Source of the DNA: CAWDMC01 sp963803295
GTDB taxonomy: Bacteria > Acidobacteriota > Terriglobia > UBA7540
Direction: 5' to 3'
Length of the DNA stretch: 64,000 nucleotides
Assembly (NCBI GenBank): GCA_963803295.1
Contig: CAWDMC010000010.1
Coordinates: forward strand, 496,001-560,000
The translations under genes were made by a program, and so were the position numbers. Within the stretch, counting starts at the first letter, position 1. Every line of letters begins with the position of its first letter. Under the pieces are notes generated by a model that was given only the letters and a program-made list of their open reading frames with translations, had not been told where the DNA came from and did not search any database. Positions 1 to 10,060 of this stretch are shown here, one piece after another.

Positions 1-456
1 AAAGGACTACTGAAGCCCTCTCTCAACGCCACGCTGGTGGGTCTCTTCCTTATCGTGACGCTGAGCTTTGTGTTGATCTATAAGTTCGGCTTTTCGGGGG
101 CTGTGGTGGGCATTGCGATCGCTGTGACCGTGGCGACGGTTATGTTTTTTTTCTCATTCTATCGCCTGACCGGCTACCCTTTTGTGAGAGTCCTTCGGGA
201 GGCTTACTTGAAACCTGCAGCTTGCTCGCTTGCGGTCCTCGCGGCTCTGATGGCAGTGGAATCGCCGAACCGTCTAGGGTGGATGGGCCTCTCGGCCCAC
301 GCGTTGGTTTTCGGCATTATGTATGTCCTGAGTTTGCTCCTAACCCGCTTCTTCGATCTGTTCGATTTGGCACAAATCGAGAGCTGCATGCCTATGGCTG
401 GTATTATCAGGAGAATCATACCGGGCGTGCGACGAATCGCGTTCCGCTCTGAATGA
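1..456 (+). CDS. Polysaccharide flippase (Wzx/MATE-like), C-terminal part
   Basis: The reading frame is open from the first base, so the gene starts upstream of the window. The visible 151 residues hold about four hydrophobic segments (near residues 13-29, 34-51, 73-84 and 98-117) and end in a short basic tail rich in Arg. This is the layout of the C-terminal helices of polysaccharide exporters of the MOP superfamily (Wzx), which flip undecaprenyl-linked repeat units across the inner membrane. The family call rests on hydrophobicity pattern and on the following glycosyltransferase genes; there is no catalytic motif to check. It could also be another multi-pass membrane protein of the locus. 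Confidence 0.6.
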   Translation, partial: KGLLKPSLNATLVGLFLIVTLSFVLIYKFGFSGAVVGIAIAVTVATVMFFFSFYRLTGYPFVRVLREAYLKPAACSLAVLAALMAVESPNRLGWMGLSAHALVFGIMYVLSLLLTRFFDLFDLAQIESCMPMAGIIRRIIPGVRRIAFRSE

Positions 457-751
457 GACTAGGCAGAACTGCCGTAAGGTATTCAACTGGAGGGTCCGCG
501 CTTTCATCGTTCTGCGGAGACTGTAAGAGGAACGGATCTCTTGCTAAAGGCGGCCGGACTGATCCCATGCAAGCGATCCAGATCTTGAGACACTGAAGGG
601 CAAGCAGTAGTTGATCCGTTGGTTTGGGTCCAAAATGTACTTTCCGAAAGGCGGAACGTCGCGCATACGCTTGTGATGTCGGTGTCCCCTGATCGAAGTT
701 ATCGCAAATTAGTCTTGCGAGTTCTATACCGTCCAACCTTTTGAGGACCCG

Positions 752-1525
752 GTGCGACCTTTTGGCGCATCGGACGAACGTGCGGTGGGTATTTCTCGCA
801 AACGATCGGAGGTCCACCTGATTGATCGCGCAGTTCGATACTTTCCGATACTAGGGATTCTAGAGAGTACCACCTCTCCGGTACACTCTGTTTTAGAGAT
901 CGGCTCTGGTCCCTATGGAATAGGAGAATATTATCCCCACCGTTTCGTAGGCTGTGACCTTTCCTTTTGTGGCACGCGGAGTCCTCTCATGCTTCCTGTT
1001 GTGGCCTCAGGACTACAACTGCCGTTTCTGGATTCGTCCTTCGATGTGGTCATTGCTTCTGACGTTTTGGAGCACGTTCCTCCACCAAACCGGAAGGCTC
1101 TTCTGCGCGAGGCTCTACGGGTGGCGCGCACAATTGTCTTGATTGGCTTCCCTTCCGGCATCCGTGCTTATGAGCTTGATCGGCAGCTCTGGACGGATTG
1201 CCATAACCTCAACAACGAGGTTCCTCCCTGGCTTGAGGAGCACGTGCTGTACTCTTTTCCGGACGAAACCTTGTTCAGGGATCTCAACGACGGTTGGAAG
1301 GTCCGAACTATCGGAAACGATAATCTCCGATTCCACGATTGGGTTATTCGGCGGGAAATGCGTTTTCGTTGGTATTGCGTCTTTCGTATTATCGAAAAGC
1401 TGGTTCCCAGCCTGTTGAAGCGTCTGCTAAGGTGCGCGAACCGCGAACCGTGCTACCGGAAAATCTTCGCCTTGACAAGAACTCAAGATGGAGCTTCTGG
1501 AGGTCGGTTGTTATGCGAAGAGTGA
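752..1525 (+). CDS. SAM-dependent class I methyltransferase
   Basis: The protein (257 aa) carries SAM-binding motif I as VLEIGSGPYGIG near residues 47-58, an acidic residue after the next strand (GCD), and SDVLEHVP near residue 103. These are typical of the Methyltransf_11 fold. It is cytoplasmic, with no signal or membrane segment. The likely role is methylating a sugar or a sugar-linked intermediate of the surface polysaccharide, inferred from the glycosyltransferases that follow. The start is a GTG with a GAGG motif about six bases upstream; the C-terminal part beyond residue 200 is basic and family-specific. Its stop overlaps the next gene by 13 bases, which suggests translational coupling. 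Confidence 0.75.
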   Translation: MRPFGASDERAVGISRKRSEVHLIDRAVRYFPILGILESTTSPVHSVLEIGSGPYGIGEYYPHRFVGCDLSFCGTRSPLMLPVVASGLQLPFLDSSFDVVIASDVLEHVPPPNRKALLREALRVARTIVLIGFPSGIRAYELDRQLWTDCHNLNNEVPPWLEEHVLYSFPDETLFRDLNDGWKVRTIGNDNLRFHDWVIRREMRFRWYCVFRIIEKLVPSLLKRLLRCANREPCYRKIFALTRTQDGASGGRLLCEE

Positions 1526-2427
1526 CTGTGGTGATCCCCACCTTCAATCGTAGGGAGGTTTTAACCAAGGCGATTCGTGCTCACTTGGTCCAATCTGCCC
1601 TGAGTGAGATAAAAGAGATTCTGGTCATCGACGACGGATCTACCGATGGCACCGAAGTTCGGGTTTGCGGTCTCGCCACCGGTTCTCCAGTCCCGATCCG
1701 CTACTGGCAGCATTCTAATCGCGGCCCGGCGGCAGCGCGCAATGTGGGAATCCGAGAGGCGACAGGTGAGATTATCCTCTTTTCGGATGACGACATTATT
1801 CCCGCTCCGGGTTTGCTGGCCGAGCACCTACGCTGGCATGACCAACATCCGGACATATGGGCGGCGGTGCTGGGATACGTCACGTGGTCTCCCGAGGTGC
1901 GACCGACTCCATTTATGAAGTGGTGTGGTCTCGATGGGCCGTTATTCGCATATGCACATTTCTTTGGCAGGGCTGAACTCGATTTTCGCTATTTCTACAC
2001 CTGCAATCTTAGCCTGAAGACTGAATTCTTGCGGCGGACAGGGATCTTTGACGAAGATTTCAGGCGCGCCGCTTTTGAAGATGCCGAGTTGGGCTACCGG
2101 CTCCAGAAGAATGGCCTGCAACTCCTCTACAATCCGGATGCGGTGGGATACCATTATAGGTACATGACGTTTGCGGATGTGTGCAGCAGGGCAAGGTTGG
2201 TAGCCGAGGCACGAAAGATCTTAGACGCTAAGGAAGCTGGGAAAGAGCTGGCCGCCATCGAAAGGGCGGAGTTGCAGGCAAGGCCGAGAGTCGGCCGATT
2301 CTTGCGCAAGGTCTTCTATCGTTGCGCGGTCCCGACGGCTCCTCTGCTTAAGCCGCTGCTTGACACTAGCTTTCCGTTGCCATGGCCGATCTATCGGTTT
2401 ATGCATCAGCGCTACGCGGAGCGTTGA
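1513..2427 (+). CDS. GT2 family glycosyltransferase
   Basis: A GT-A fold glycosyltransferase of 304 aa. The N-terminus reads RVTVVIPTFNRRE, followed by DDGSTDGTE and the nucleotide-sugar metal site SDDDIIP near residue 95. The acceptor-side acidic motif FEDAELGYR lies near residue 195. I chose the ATG at 1513 because GGAGG sits 9-10 bases upstream and the family starts with this strand. A longer in-frame start at 1339 exists, but it would add an unrelated leader inside the methyltransferase gene. It probably adds one sugar to a lipid-linked repeat unit at the cytoplasmic membrane face. Donor and acceptor cannot be read from sequence. Confidence 0.85.
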   Translation: MRRVTVVIPTFNRREVLTKAIRAHLVQSALSEIKEILVIDDGSTDGTEVRVCGLATGSPVPIRYWQHSNRGPAAARNVGIREATGEIILFSDDDIIPAPGLLAEHLRWHDQHPDIWAAVLGYVTWSPEVRPTPFMKWCGLDGPLFAYAHFFGRAELDFRYFYTCNLSLKTEFLRRTGIFDEDFRRAAFEDAELGYRLQKNGLQLLYNPDAVGYHYRYMTFADVCSRARLVAEARKILDAKEAGKELAAIERAELQARPRVGRFLRKVFYRCAVPTAPLLKPLLDTSFPLPWPIYRFMHQRYAER

Positions 2428-2631
2428 GGATTATCGAACGAATGCAAACCGTGTTACGAGCGGTAAGCGGTCCGGTGGAGACGTTTATTTGGGCGCACAA
2501 TCAACTAAGGTATGGCCCTTTTTTCACCGCGTTTTTGATGAGATTGAGCGTGCCCATATTATGTGCGGATCCAGCTACCGCTCGTGGAACCGGCCACGGA
2601 CGGTTGGGACGCCTCAAGGGTGGCCACCTAA

Positions 2632-3723
2632 ATGAGCGCGGATGCGATGAGCATTACCCTTATCCTACCCGGCTCTGGCAGTAAACCTATAGGCGGATAC
2701 AAGGTGGTTTATGAGTACGCCAATCATCTTTCACGAAGGGGATATCAGATCACCGTCATACACCCGGCTGCGTTATATACGGATAGACCGCTAAAGGACT
2801 GGCTTAAGATACTCCGCTACACTCCGCGGCTCATAGACGGCCGTTACCGGCCAGACCGCTGGTTCAAAATTGATCCAAAGGTGCGTCTATTGTGGGTCCC
2901 ATCGCTGAGTCCCCGGTATATGCCAGACACGGATATCGTAGTGGCCACAGCGTGGCAGACTGCGGAGTGGGTCGCTACCTATGGCGAGAAAAAGGGGAAG
3001 CGAATCTATCTCGTGCACGACTACGAGCACTATATGGGGGCGGGTGATGCGCTTAAAGAGCGGATTCGCCGGACTTTTCAACATGGATTGACGGTTATAT
3101 GCACATCGCCCGCTGGGCGTTCTATGGTTGAGGAATCAGGGGGACAGATAGCTGCGGAAATCCCCAACGGATTAGATTTCAACGTGTATCACAAGACCAA
3201 GGGCAGCGAAGACCCAAGCCGCGGTATGATTGGTTTTCCCGCTCGCATCGAGGCCTTCAAAGGTACGCATGATGCAATTCGAGCTCTAACTAAGGTCAGA
3301 GGGTGTTTCCCTGAAATTAAGATTTGGGCATTTGGCCCGAGGCGAGTGCCTGGACTTCCTGACTGGGTGCGCTTTTATCTACAGCCTTCAGACCGTGAGT
3401 TGAATGAGTTGTATAATAATACATCCATTTTCGTGACCCCATCTCATTACGAAGGGTGGGGTTTGCCTGGCGCCGAAGCGATGGCTTGTGGGGCTGCGTT
3501 GGTCTCAACCGATCACGGCGGGGTACGGGCCTATGCTTCGGACAATGAAACCGCACTGCTAAGTCCCGCAAAGAAGCCCGAACATCTTGCCGAGAATATT
3601 TTCAGCCTGATGCGAGATGGGGCATTGCGCGTCAGGCTGGCGGAAGCTGGCTACAGGCATATTCAACAATTTACCTGGGAACGTGCTGTGAACGAGTTCT
3701 TGGCGGTTATCAATGAAAACTGA
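2632..3723 (+). CDS. GT4 family glycosyltransferase
   Basis: A retaining GT-B glycosyltransferase of about 363 aa. The N-terminal Rossmann half begins with ITLILPGSG and a Gly-Gly-Tyr-Lys turn. The C-terminal half has IGFPARIEAFKGT and the donor-binding EX7E motif in the stretch EGWGLPGAEAMACG near residue 280. Two starts are possible: ATG 2632, or ATG 2647 giving MSITLILPGSG. The second matches the family length better; neither has a perfect ribosome site. The 204 bases upstream contain no convincing gene. The next gene overlaps its end by 11 bases. Confidence 0.85.
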   Translation: MSADAMSITLILPGSGSKPIGGYKVVYEYANHLSRRGYQITVIHPAALYTDRPLKDWLKILRYTPRLIDGRYRPDRWFKIDPKVRLLWVPSLSPRYMPDTDIVVATAWQTAEWVATYGEKKGKRIYLVHDYEHYMGAGDALKERIRRTFQHGLTVICTSPAGRSMVEESGGQIAAEIPNGLDFNVYHKTKGSEDPSRGMIGFPARIEAFKGTHDAIRALTKVRGCFPEIKIWAFGPRRVPGLPDWVRFYLQPSDRELNELYNNTSIFVTPSHYEGWGLPGAEAMACGAALVSTDHGGVRAYASDNETALLSPAKKPEHLAENIFSLMRDGALRVRLAEAGYRHIQQFTWERAVNEFLAVINEN

Positions 3724-4585
3724 GCCGGACCGTGCGCCGCTCGTGTTTATCGTTCTGCTCAATTGGAATGGGTGGCGGGACACCATCGTCTGCCTGGAGT
3801 CGCTTCAGCTGTTGGAGTATTCATGTTATCGCATTCTTGTGGTCGATAACGCCTCGACGGACGGGTCGGTTGAACTCATACGCGGAGCATTTCCCAATGT
3901 CCTGCTCCTAGAAGCCGGAGCCAACCTTGGGTTTTCGGGTGGTTGTAATGCGGGAATTCGCCATGCTCTTAGGCGACACGCTGAATATGTGTGGCTGTTA
4001 AACAACGACACCGTGGTAGATCCCCATGCCTTGCAAGCGATGGTGGAAACGGCCGAGTCCGACAGGCGGGTGGGCGCGGTCGGTTGCGTGCTGTACTGGA
4101 TGAAAGAACCTGATCGGGTCCAGGCTTGGGGCGGCGGCTGGGTGAGCTTCTTGACCGGCCGGTCCGGGCACCATTATTCGCCTGTTCGTGCCAAGCAGCT
4201 GCACTATCTCACCGCTGCAAGTCTCTTGCTATGGCGAGGCGCACTGGAAGACGTCGGTCTCCTGGATGACCAGACATTCTTTATGTACTGGGAAGATGCG
4301 GACCTCTGCTTCCGTCTAAGAAAACGGGGATGGCGGTTGGCTGTTGCTGAAAAATCTATTGTTCTGCACAAGCAGGCGGCGTCAACAGGGGAGGATAGCC
4401 CTACACTGGCCTTTTACGGCGCCAGATCTTCTCTGCGGTTCTTCAACCGCCACAGCCCATTCCCAGCATGGACCATCGGGGTGGGGATAGTGGGACGACT
4501 ATTGAAGAGGCTTCTTCGGCTTGAGAGTCAACATATGGTGGCCGTTATCAAGGGGGCATGGAAAGGGATTAGGCAAAGCCCGTAG
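3713..4585 (+). CDS. GT2 family glycosyltransferase (rhamnosyltransferase-like)
   Basis: A 290-aa GT-A transferase of the WbbL/RfbN type: VLLNWNGWRDT at the N-terminus, VVDNASTDGS near residue 45, the Asn-Asp metal site LLNNDTVVD near residue 98, and MYWEDADLCFRLRKRGW near residue 190. WbbL-like enzymes commonly transfer rhamnose, which would fit the Gmd/Rmd pair downstream, but the substrate is inferred. The ATG lies inside the end of the preceding GT4 gene (11-base overlap), so both are probably translated from one message. A membrane-associating basic/hydrophobic tail follows residue 245. Confidence 0.85.
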   Translation: MKTEPDRAPLVFIVLLNWNGWRDTIVCLESLQLLEYSCYRILVVDNASTDGSVELIRGAFPNVLLLEAGANLGFSGGCNAGIRHALRRHAEYVWLLNNDTVVDPHALQAMVETAESDRRVGAVGCVLYWMKEPDRVQAWGGGWVSFLTGRSGHHYSPVRAKQLHYLTAASLLLWRGALEDVGLLDDQTFFMYWEDADLCFRLRKRGWRLAVAEKSIVLHKQAASTGEDSPTLAFYGARSSLRFFNRHSPFPAWTIGVGIVGRLLKRLLRLESQHMVAVIKGAWKGIRQSP

Positions 4586-4701
4586 ATTATCGGGGCAAGA
4601 GATACGCTCTCGAAGCAAGTGGAGAACAACGCCGGCGGATGCGACTCCTTTCGAGTAATCTGAGGTTGGAGAAAACAGAAAACTGGAAGAGTGAATAGCA
4701 G

Positions 4702-6136
4702 ATGATCGCGTTAGATGTAGGAATGCTGATCGGGCTTTGCCTGATTTTCTATTATCAGTACAAGAGAACGGGACTGTTTTTTCTTCCTAGCAGCGTGCCG
4801 TTGCTCATCGGCATCATCCTAGCGGTATACGTCGCCTATCCACTGGCGACTTCTCCTCAATCGCTGGCAACGATCGGCCAGGGCCGCCATTTTCGTACCA
4901 TCCAATGGGGGGCAGACGAAACCCTGGTCATCGTGACTGTCGGGGTGGTTTTCACAGTCATTGCTTACGTCTTGACGGGTTTGCTTATGGGTCGCTCGGT
5001 GCGGCGATTCTCCCGGGGAGCAATGCATCCCCAGTCTCTTTCCATAAGATGATTTCGTCATGGGGGCTTGCGTCACTGTTTTCCTCGCCCAAAGCTACGT
5101 CTTCTATACCTTTTATCGAGCCGGATCCCTGCCGCTCTTCAGCTCGAACCCCCTGTACTGGCGATTTGCTTTGCGAAAGACTTCGGAGGTTCACTTTACT
5201 TAGGCGCACTAAGCGTAAGCGCTATGGCTATCACGTTTCTGACGTCGGCGTTGGCGCTGGGAAAGGTGCGATCATACAAAGCTGCTGAGCGTGGCGGCGA
5301 TCGGGCTTGCCTGTTTCACAAGTCTCTCAACGGCGACGCGCGGCACTTTCCTCGCGCCATTTGTGTCTGCTGGATTGATCTATTTCTCTGCCAAAGAGAA
5401 GAAGCTTACGTTTCCGCGCACGGTTGCGATTTCCGTAGGTCTCTTAGTACTGGCTGCAGGCTTGCAGGCAATGCGGTACAAAGCAGCCCTGTCTTGGCAG
5501 GAGACCGAGGATGAGGTTCTTTACGGTGATACGTTTTTTGCCAACTTCCGTGACACCGGTTGGACCCTCGCTTACTTTGAAATGGACCGGTACGACTTTG
5601 TGCACGGCAAGACCCTTCTCGCGGGTCTCTTGGGTTTCCTGCCGCATGATCAGTCTTCTTTTCGCTCCCAGTACCGGTGGGGTACCTTCGCTCTTCATGT
5701 TGTTCGCAATGACGATCCATCAACGCACGCCGGCTTGGCCCACGTTCTTTTCGCGGATTGGTACGTAAATTTTGGCTATACAGGTGTCATTGCCGAAGGC
5801 TTGATTTTTGGTCTGTTATTACGTTTTTTCGATGAGCGCCTGCTGCACATTAGAAATCTTGCAAAGAACCTGAAACAGTTTGACTGCTATGCCGCGTTCA
5901 AAACATGGAGTTGGTGCGGGGTGGCGACCGGCTTGATATCCAGTGCCGCGGCACCCTTTACATATCCCCAAATTGCAGGCTTGCTGGCTATAGGTGCGTT
6001 TGCCGCCGTGTTTCACAAGATATCGCAAGGTCTCCGCGCAGTTGTCCGTTTGCCACCCCAGAGTGTGGTGCGGCCCGTGGCTCCGGCGCAGACCGCCCTT
6101 GGTCGGGGTTCATCCTCCCCTCCTAGGAAATTGTAG
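4702..6136 (+). pseudogene. O-antigen/exopolysaccharide polymerase (Wzy-like), frame broken at least three times
   Basis: A multi-pass membrane protein whose reading frame changes repeatedly. Frame 1 is coding from 4702 to about 5046, with hydrophobic helices starting MIALDVGMLIGLC. Frame 2 then reads VTVFLAQSYVFYTFYRAG and PLFSSNPLYW (about 5060-5190). Frame 1 resumes with LYLGALSVSAMAITF (about 5185-5280). Frame 2 carries the C-terminal 280 codons from about 5280 to 6136, including STATRGTF, a basic loop, and a GYTGVIAEGLIFG helix. Joined, this gives about 478 aa with some ten helices, the size and layout of oligosaccharide repeat-unit polymerases. No enzyme could be made from the sequence as given unless the indels are assembly errors. 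The polymerase call is by topology and neighbours. Confidence 0.6.
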
Positions 6137-6402
6137 AGGTACGCCAGGTGGAGGCGCGAGCGCGATGAGGAAGCCTTTTCCGCTGATGAGCGTTTTCACT
6201 TGGCCGGGAAGCAGGCCCTTGTTGCAGCCTTTGCGCTTTACTTCTTGTCAATCGCTGAAGTTCGGCGGTTACGGCGGGCGGAGCTAACGAACCGCACGCG
6301 GGCCCGCCAATCGGATGGCTCGAGAGATGTTCTACGCCCCGCCGCAGTGTTGTCAGTACGGTTACTGGCCTCGCGTGATGCTTAGGGTAGAAAGGGGGGG
6401 GT

Positions 6403-8036
6403 ATGGGCACGAACTCGCGGCGCAGAATCGAGTTGTTTCCTGGTTTACTTTTGTGGTTCGCCCTTCTCGTTACACTTTTGGGGTGTGGAGGAGGCGGCTC
6501 CGAGACGAGCAAAGCAACGACTACGCCTCCGACGCCCTATACTGGCGTTCTTACGTACCATAGTGACAACGCCCGCACCGGGCAGAATCTCAGTGAGACC
6601 ATCCTTACTCCAACCAATGTTAATTCGCAGCAGTTCGGCAAGCTGCAGTCGTATCCCTTGGATGGGTTGGTTTACGCGCAACCTCTTTATGTGGCTAATG
6701 TCACCATTCCCGGCTCGGGCTCTCGCAACCTGGTTTATGTGGCCACCGAGCACGACAGCGTCTATGCGTTTGACGCCGATGGCCGGTCCTCGGACCCGTT
6801 ATGGCAGAAAGCCTTCATCAATCCTGCTGCAGGCATTACACCCGTGCCTTCATCATCTTTGCCTCGAGGAGGCATAGCAAGCGAAGGGGGGATTACCGGA
6901 ACTCCGGTGATCGATCCTGCCACGGGGATCCTATACGTCGTCTCGTTCACCAGTGAAAGCGGCAGTATCGTCTACAGGCTTCACGCGCTGGACATAACCA
7001 CAGGTGCAGAGAACGTGAATGGTGGAGTGGCCATTCAGGCTTCAGTGCCTGGCACCGGTGATGGGAACGATGGTCAAGGCAACGTCATCTTCAATCCGGC
7101 GCAGCACCTTCAGCGTCCCGGCCTGCTGTTGTCCAAAGGTGTCGTTTACGTGGCATTCGGTTCGTTCTGGGACACAGATCCTTATCACGGCTGGCTGATG
7201 GGATACGACGCGCAAACTCTGCAACAGGTGTCGGTCTTTAACGTCACGCCCAATGGAAGCCGTGGATCGATTTGGATGAGCGGGGGAGGACCCGCAGCAG
7301 ACAGCGACGGCAACATCTTTGTTGGTACGGCCAACGGTACCTTCGACGCGGACAGTGGGGGCGCCAATTTTGGAGAGAGCATTCTGAAAGTTGGTGCCGG
7401 CACCGGCGGCCTATCGATGCTGGACTACTTCACGCCCACGACCCACGGCTATCTCAATGAAGAAGACTTTGATTTAGGTTCTGGGGGGGTCGTCCTTCTA
7501 CCCGATCAGGCGAGACCCCCGACGCATCTCCTGATCGAGGGGGATAAAGATGCGAAACTATTCGTGATCAACCGCGACAGCATGGGTCATTTGACCACTG
7601 GAACCGTGAGTTTCTTCGAGTTGATGGAGGCGTGCTCTGCACGCCCGCCTACTGGCAGAATCGAGTGTACGTGCAGCCGGTGGGTGATGCCCTCCTCGCC
7701 TACAATCTACAAAGTGGACTGCTCTCACCGTCCTCCACCTCGAAGGAGTCTTCTCCGTACGGAGGCGCTACTCCGGTCGTATCTGCTAATGGCAGCTCCG
7801 ACGGCATAGTTTGGGTGGTGCACACTGACGTCCAGACAGCTGGCGCAAGTGCGGTCCTCCGCGCCTACGATGCCACCGACGTGTCGGCGGAATTGTATGA
7901 CAGTAACCAGGCCGGCGCACGGGATGTTCCGGGACCTTTGTACGGAACACACTTCACGGTGCCGATCGTTTTCAATGGCAAGGTCTACGTAGCTACAGGG
8001 CAAGAGTTGGACGTTTACGGCTTGCTAGGGCATTGA
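6403..8036 (+). pseudogene. PQQ-type beta-propeller lipoprotein, one frameshift
   Basis: The N-terminus is a lipoprotein signal (hydrophobic stretch, then LLGC followed by a Gly run), so the product would be anchored in a membrane facing the periplasm or outside. The rest is a repeat protein of beta-propeller blades with strands such as LVYVATEHDSVYAFDAD and ILYVVSFTSESG. The first frame covers 6403 to about 7625. The last 134 codons (LCTPAYWQNRVYVQ onward) are in another frame up to 8036. Adding one A at about 7625 restores ELNGGVLCTPAYW, so a single missing base explains the break. Such proteins occur in acidobacterial polysaccharide loci; the function is unknown and no catalytic site is visible. 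Confidence 0.65.
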
Positions 8037-8068
8037 GTATGGGACGCCGAGTGTTCAGGAGAACGTCA

Positions 8069-9759
8069 ATGCGTGGGTCACATAGTATTGCCACGGATTC
8101 AGCAAGTTACATTCTCATCGTGCTCCTGATCGAACTCATTGGGCAAGGCGTGTGTTGGGCTCAGACCCTCGGAGAACTGCCGCGTGCGGTGGAGGAAGGC
8201 TTTCCTGCGGGCGGCTTGAAACGCTCTCTCCCGGTGCAAGTCCACTGCGACACCGCGGAATTGGGGCCGGATTTGGGGGCAGTGTCCCGCAGGGGTATGC
8301 CGGTAGTGCCCACACCTTCGACGTGACCGCCTACGGAGCGAAAGCCGACGGGGGTCTGACTGATAATACAAAGGCTTGGCTGGCGGCTAGGACGGCGGTT
8401 CGTGCTAACGGTGGCGGCACCATTGTCTTCCCGCCCTCGCCCAAGTGTTACGGGTTTGCCTCGCCGGTGGACTTCACGAACTTACACGCTGTCATTGTCA
8501 AAGGCGGAGGGGAACAAGGAGTAGGAGGGACGATTGAAGGCGGGGTTGGATCCAGATTGTGCTTCACAGGCGACACCTCAGCCACGGGCTACCCAGCCTA
8601 CGATTTCAGCGGTGATACCTATACGGCCTTTGAAGATCTCGACTTTGGGTACGCGAGAGGCACCGCCCCCGTCACGCTCTACGGACAGCGGACAAAGGGC
8701 CAAGGGTTCTGTGAAGACGTTCTTCTCAACCATGTGAGTATTGAGCGCGCCACCAGCCCGCGCCCAGTGGCTTCTTTGATGGTAAACAACTGTGAAGTGA
8801 TTGAGGTGGCGCATTCGCATATCGACGGAATCGGCGCAGGATTCCTGGCAACTCGTTCGGCCACCCACGGAATAGTCTCACCCTACACGACCGCAAACGT
8901 CGGCGGCAGCATGACCCAGATTGCCTTTCTGGGTGGCAAGATCGTGGGGCAGGGTACGAATGTTCAACTTGACGCAACGGGCGGCATTGTCTCGGATTTG
9001 ACGTTTGTCGGTACTTACTTCAGCAACTTTGGACCCAATCCGAGCGCGTTTGACCTCAGCGGAACTATTTGGAATCTCCTTGTCGACGGTGCCCGGTACG
9101 AGCTGAGTTCAGCGAGCGGAACGCAAAGTTTCGTCAAAGCGGAGCCAGGAGCCGTGATAGCCGCTCTGAACGTTCGGGGCCTCGATTGCCAAGGAAACTC
9201 GAGCCGCTGCTATGCGCTCTATTCGTCGGGGGCCGCCATGGTTCGGGAGGGCTCAATTGAGGGCGTGGCCGCGCCTATTTCCTGGGTGGGAAGTCTGTTC
9301 AGTTTGACGGTGGCAAATGCGAATCAAATCGACGTCGTTCAATCGGGTGGCGACATTTTGGATTGCACGTTTCGAGCTTTTGCGGGAAATCGTCCCTCGA
9401 TCGCTGAATTCATTTACTCGGGGAATCTCTTTGCCGACGTTGGGACATATAGGAATGTCGTTTGCATCCAGCCGATTTTCACACGGGGCACGTCGAGGAC
9501 TTGCAACTTCGGCCGCTTCTACGGGACTGGGTCCTATGCAGCGACTTACGCGCACGATCTGTGCACTTTCCTTCTCTCCGATAGCGGCCCAGGAAAATGG
9601 AACCTGACGCAATTGAACTACCTGAACGCGCAATCTCTGTGGTCGAATAGCGGGTTTGGAAGGATTACCTGCCCGGCAAGCGGAAACGCAACAAGCATAA
9701 CCGCGGCCTCTTCGTCTGGCAGCTTCACCGGCGATTGGTTTGTTGTGCAGAGACATTAG
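8069..9759 (+). pseudogene. Exported right-handed beta-helix (pectate-lyase-like) protein, frameshifted near the N-terminus
   Basis: The ATG at 8069 has AGGAGA six bases upstream and opens a signal peptide (SYILIVLLIELIGQGVCWAQ). That frame loses similarity and ends at 8326. From about 8265 another frame carries the mature domain, starting TFDVTAYGAKADGG, the hallmark N-terminus of the pectate-lyase-3/tailspike beta-helix fold, and continues to 9759 with short beta-rung repeats. Joined length is about 560 aa. Such enzymes bind or cleave polysaccharide outside the cell and are often encoded inside capsule loci. Active-site acids cannot be assigned by eye. A one-base indel near 8265-8290 would join the parts. 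Confidence 0.6.
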
Positions 9760-10060
9760 CCGCACAATGCGGAGAGGGAATTACCGATCTTCCTCATACT
9801 GAGATTGGAGTTCTTTAGAGACTCGGCATTGTGCCGCAGAGGGTGTGACGACGCTGATCGATGACCGCGAGGTTTCGAGCGCGTTTTGTTTGCGCGCTGA
9901 CGGAGCGGCCACCGGACTTGACTGCGAGCCACGCCGGGATAAGACGACGGAGCGTGCAAGGGCCCGTCTGCCGGCGATCCACGCACGGAGGCCGATTCGA
10001 AGGGAGTAAACGACAATAGAGGCTCAGACAGCAAGCCGAGATGGCTCTAAAGGGAAAATT
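9760..10060 (+). other. Intergenic region without a convincing gene
   Basis: This 301-base spacer separates the beta-helix gene from the next glycosyltransferase. It has an imperfect inverted repeat (about 9759-9772 against 9826-9838, 12 of 14 matching) with a loop of more than 50 bases and no T-run. I do not call it a terminator. AAAGGGA at about 10050 serves the GTG start at 10061. No promoter with both hexamers is clear. Confidence 0.5.

Noticed and set aside
416..817. 133-codon minus-strand frame between the flippase and methyltransferase genes
   Set aside because: It overlaps the supported methyltransferase start, is rich in Arg and Ser without order, and has no recognised motif.
2382..2684. 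100-codon plus-strand frame in the gap between two glycosyltransferases
   Set aside because: It overlaps both neighbours, and no ribosome site or family pattern was seen.
4702..6136. Programmed ribosomal frameshifting in the polymerase gene
   Set aside because: At least three shifts in different directions and no slippery heptamer with a following structure; decay or sequence error is simpler.
9759..9838. Inverted repeat GCCGCACAATGCGG / CGGCATTGTGCCGC
   Set aside because: Two mismatches, a loop of over 50 bases and no T-run make it a poor terminator.
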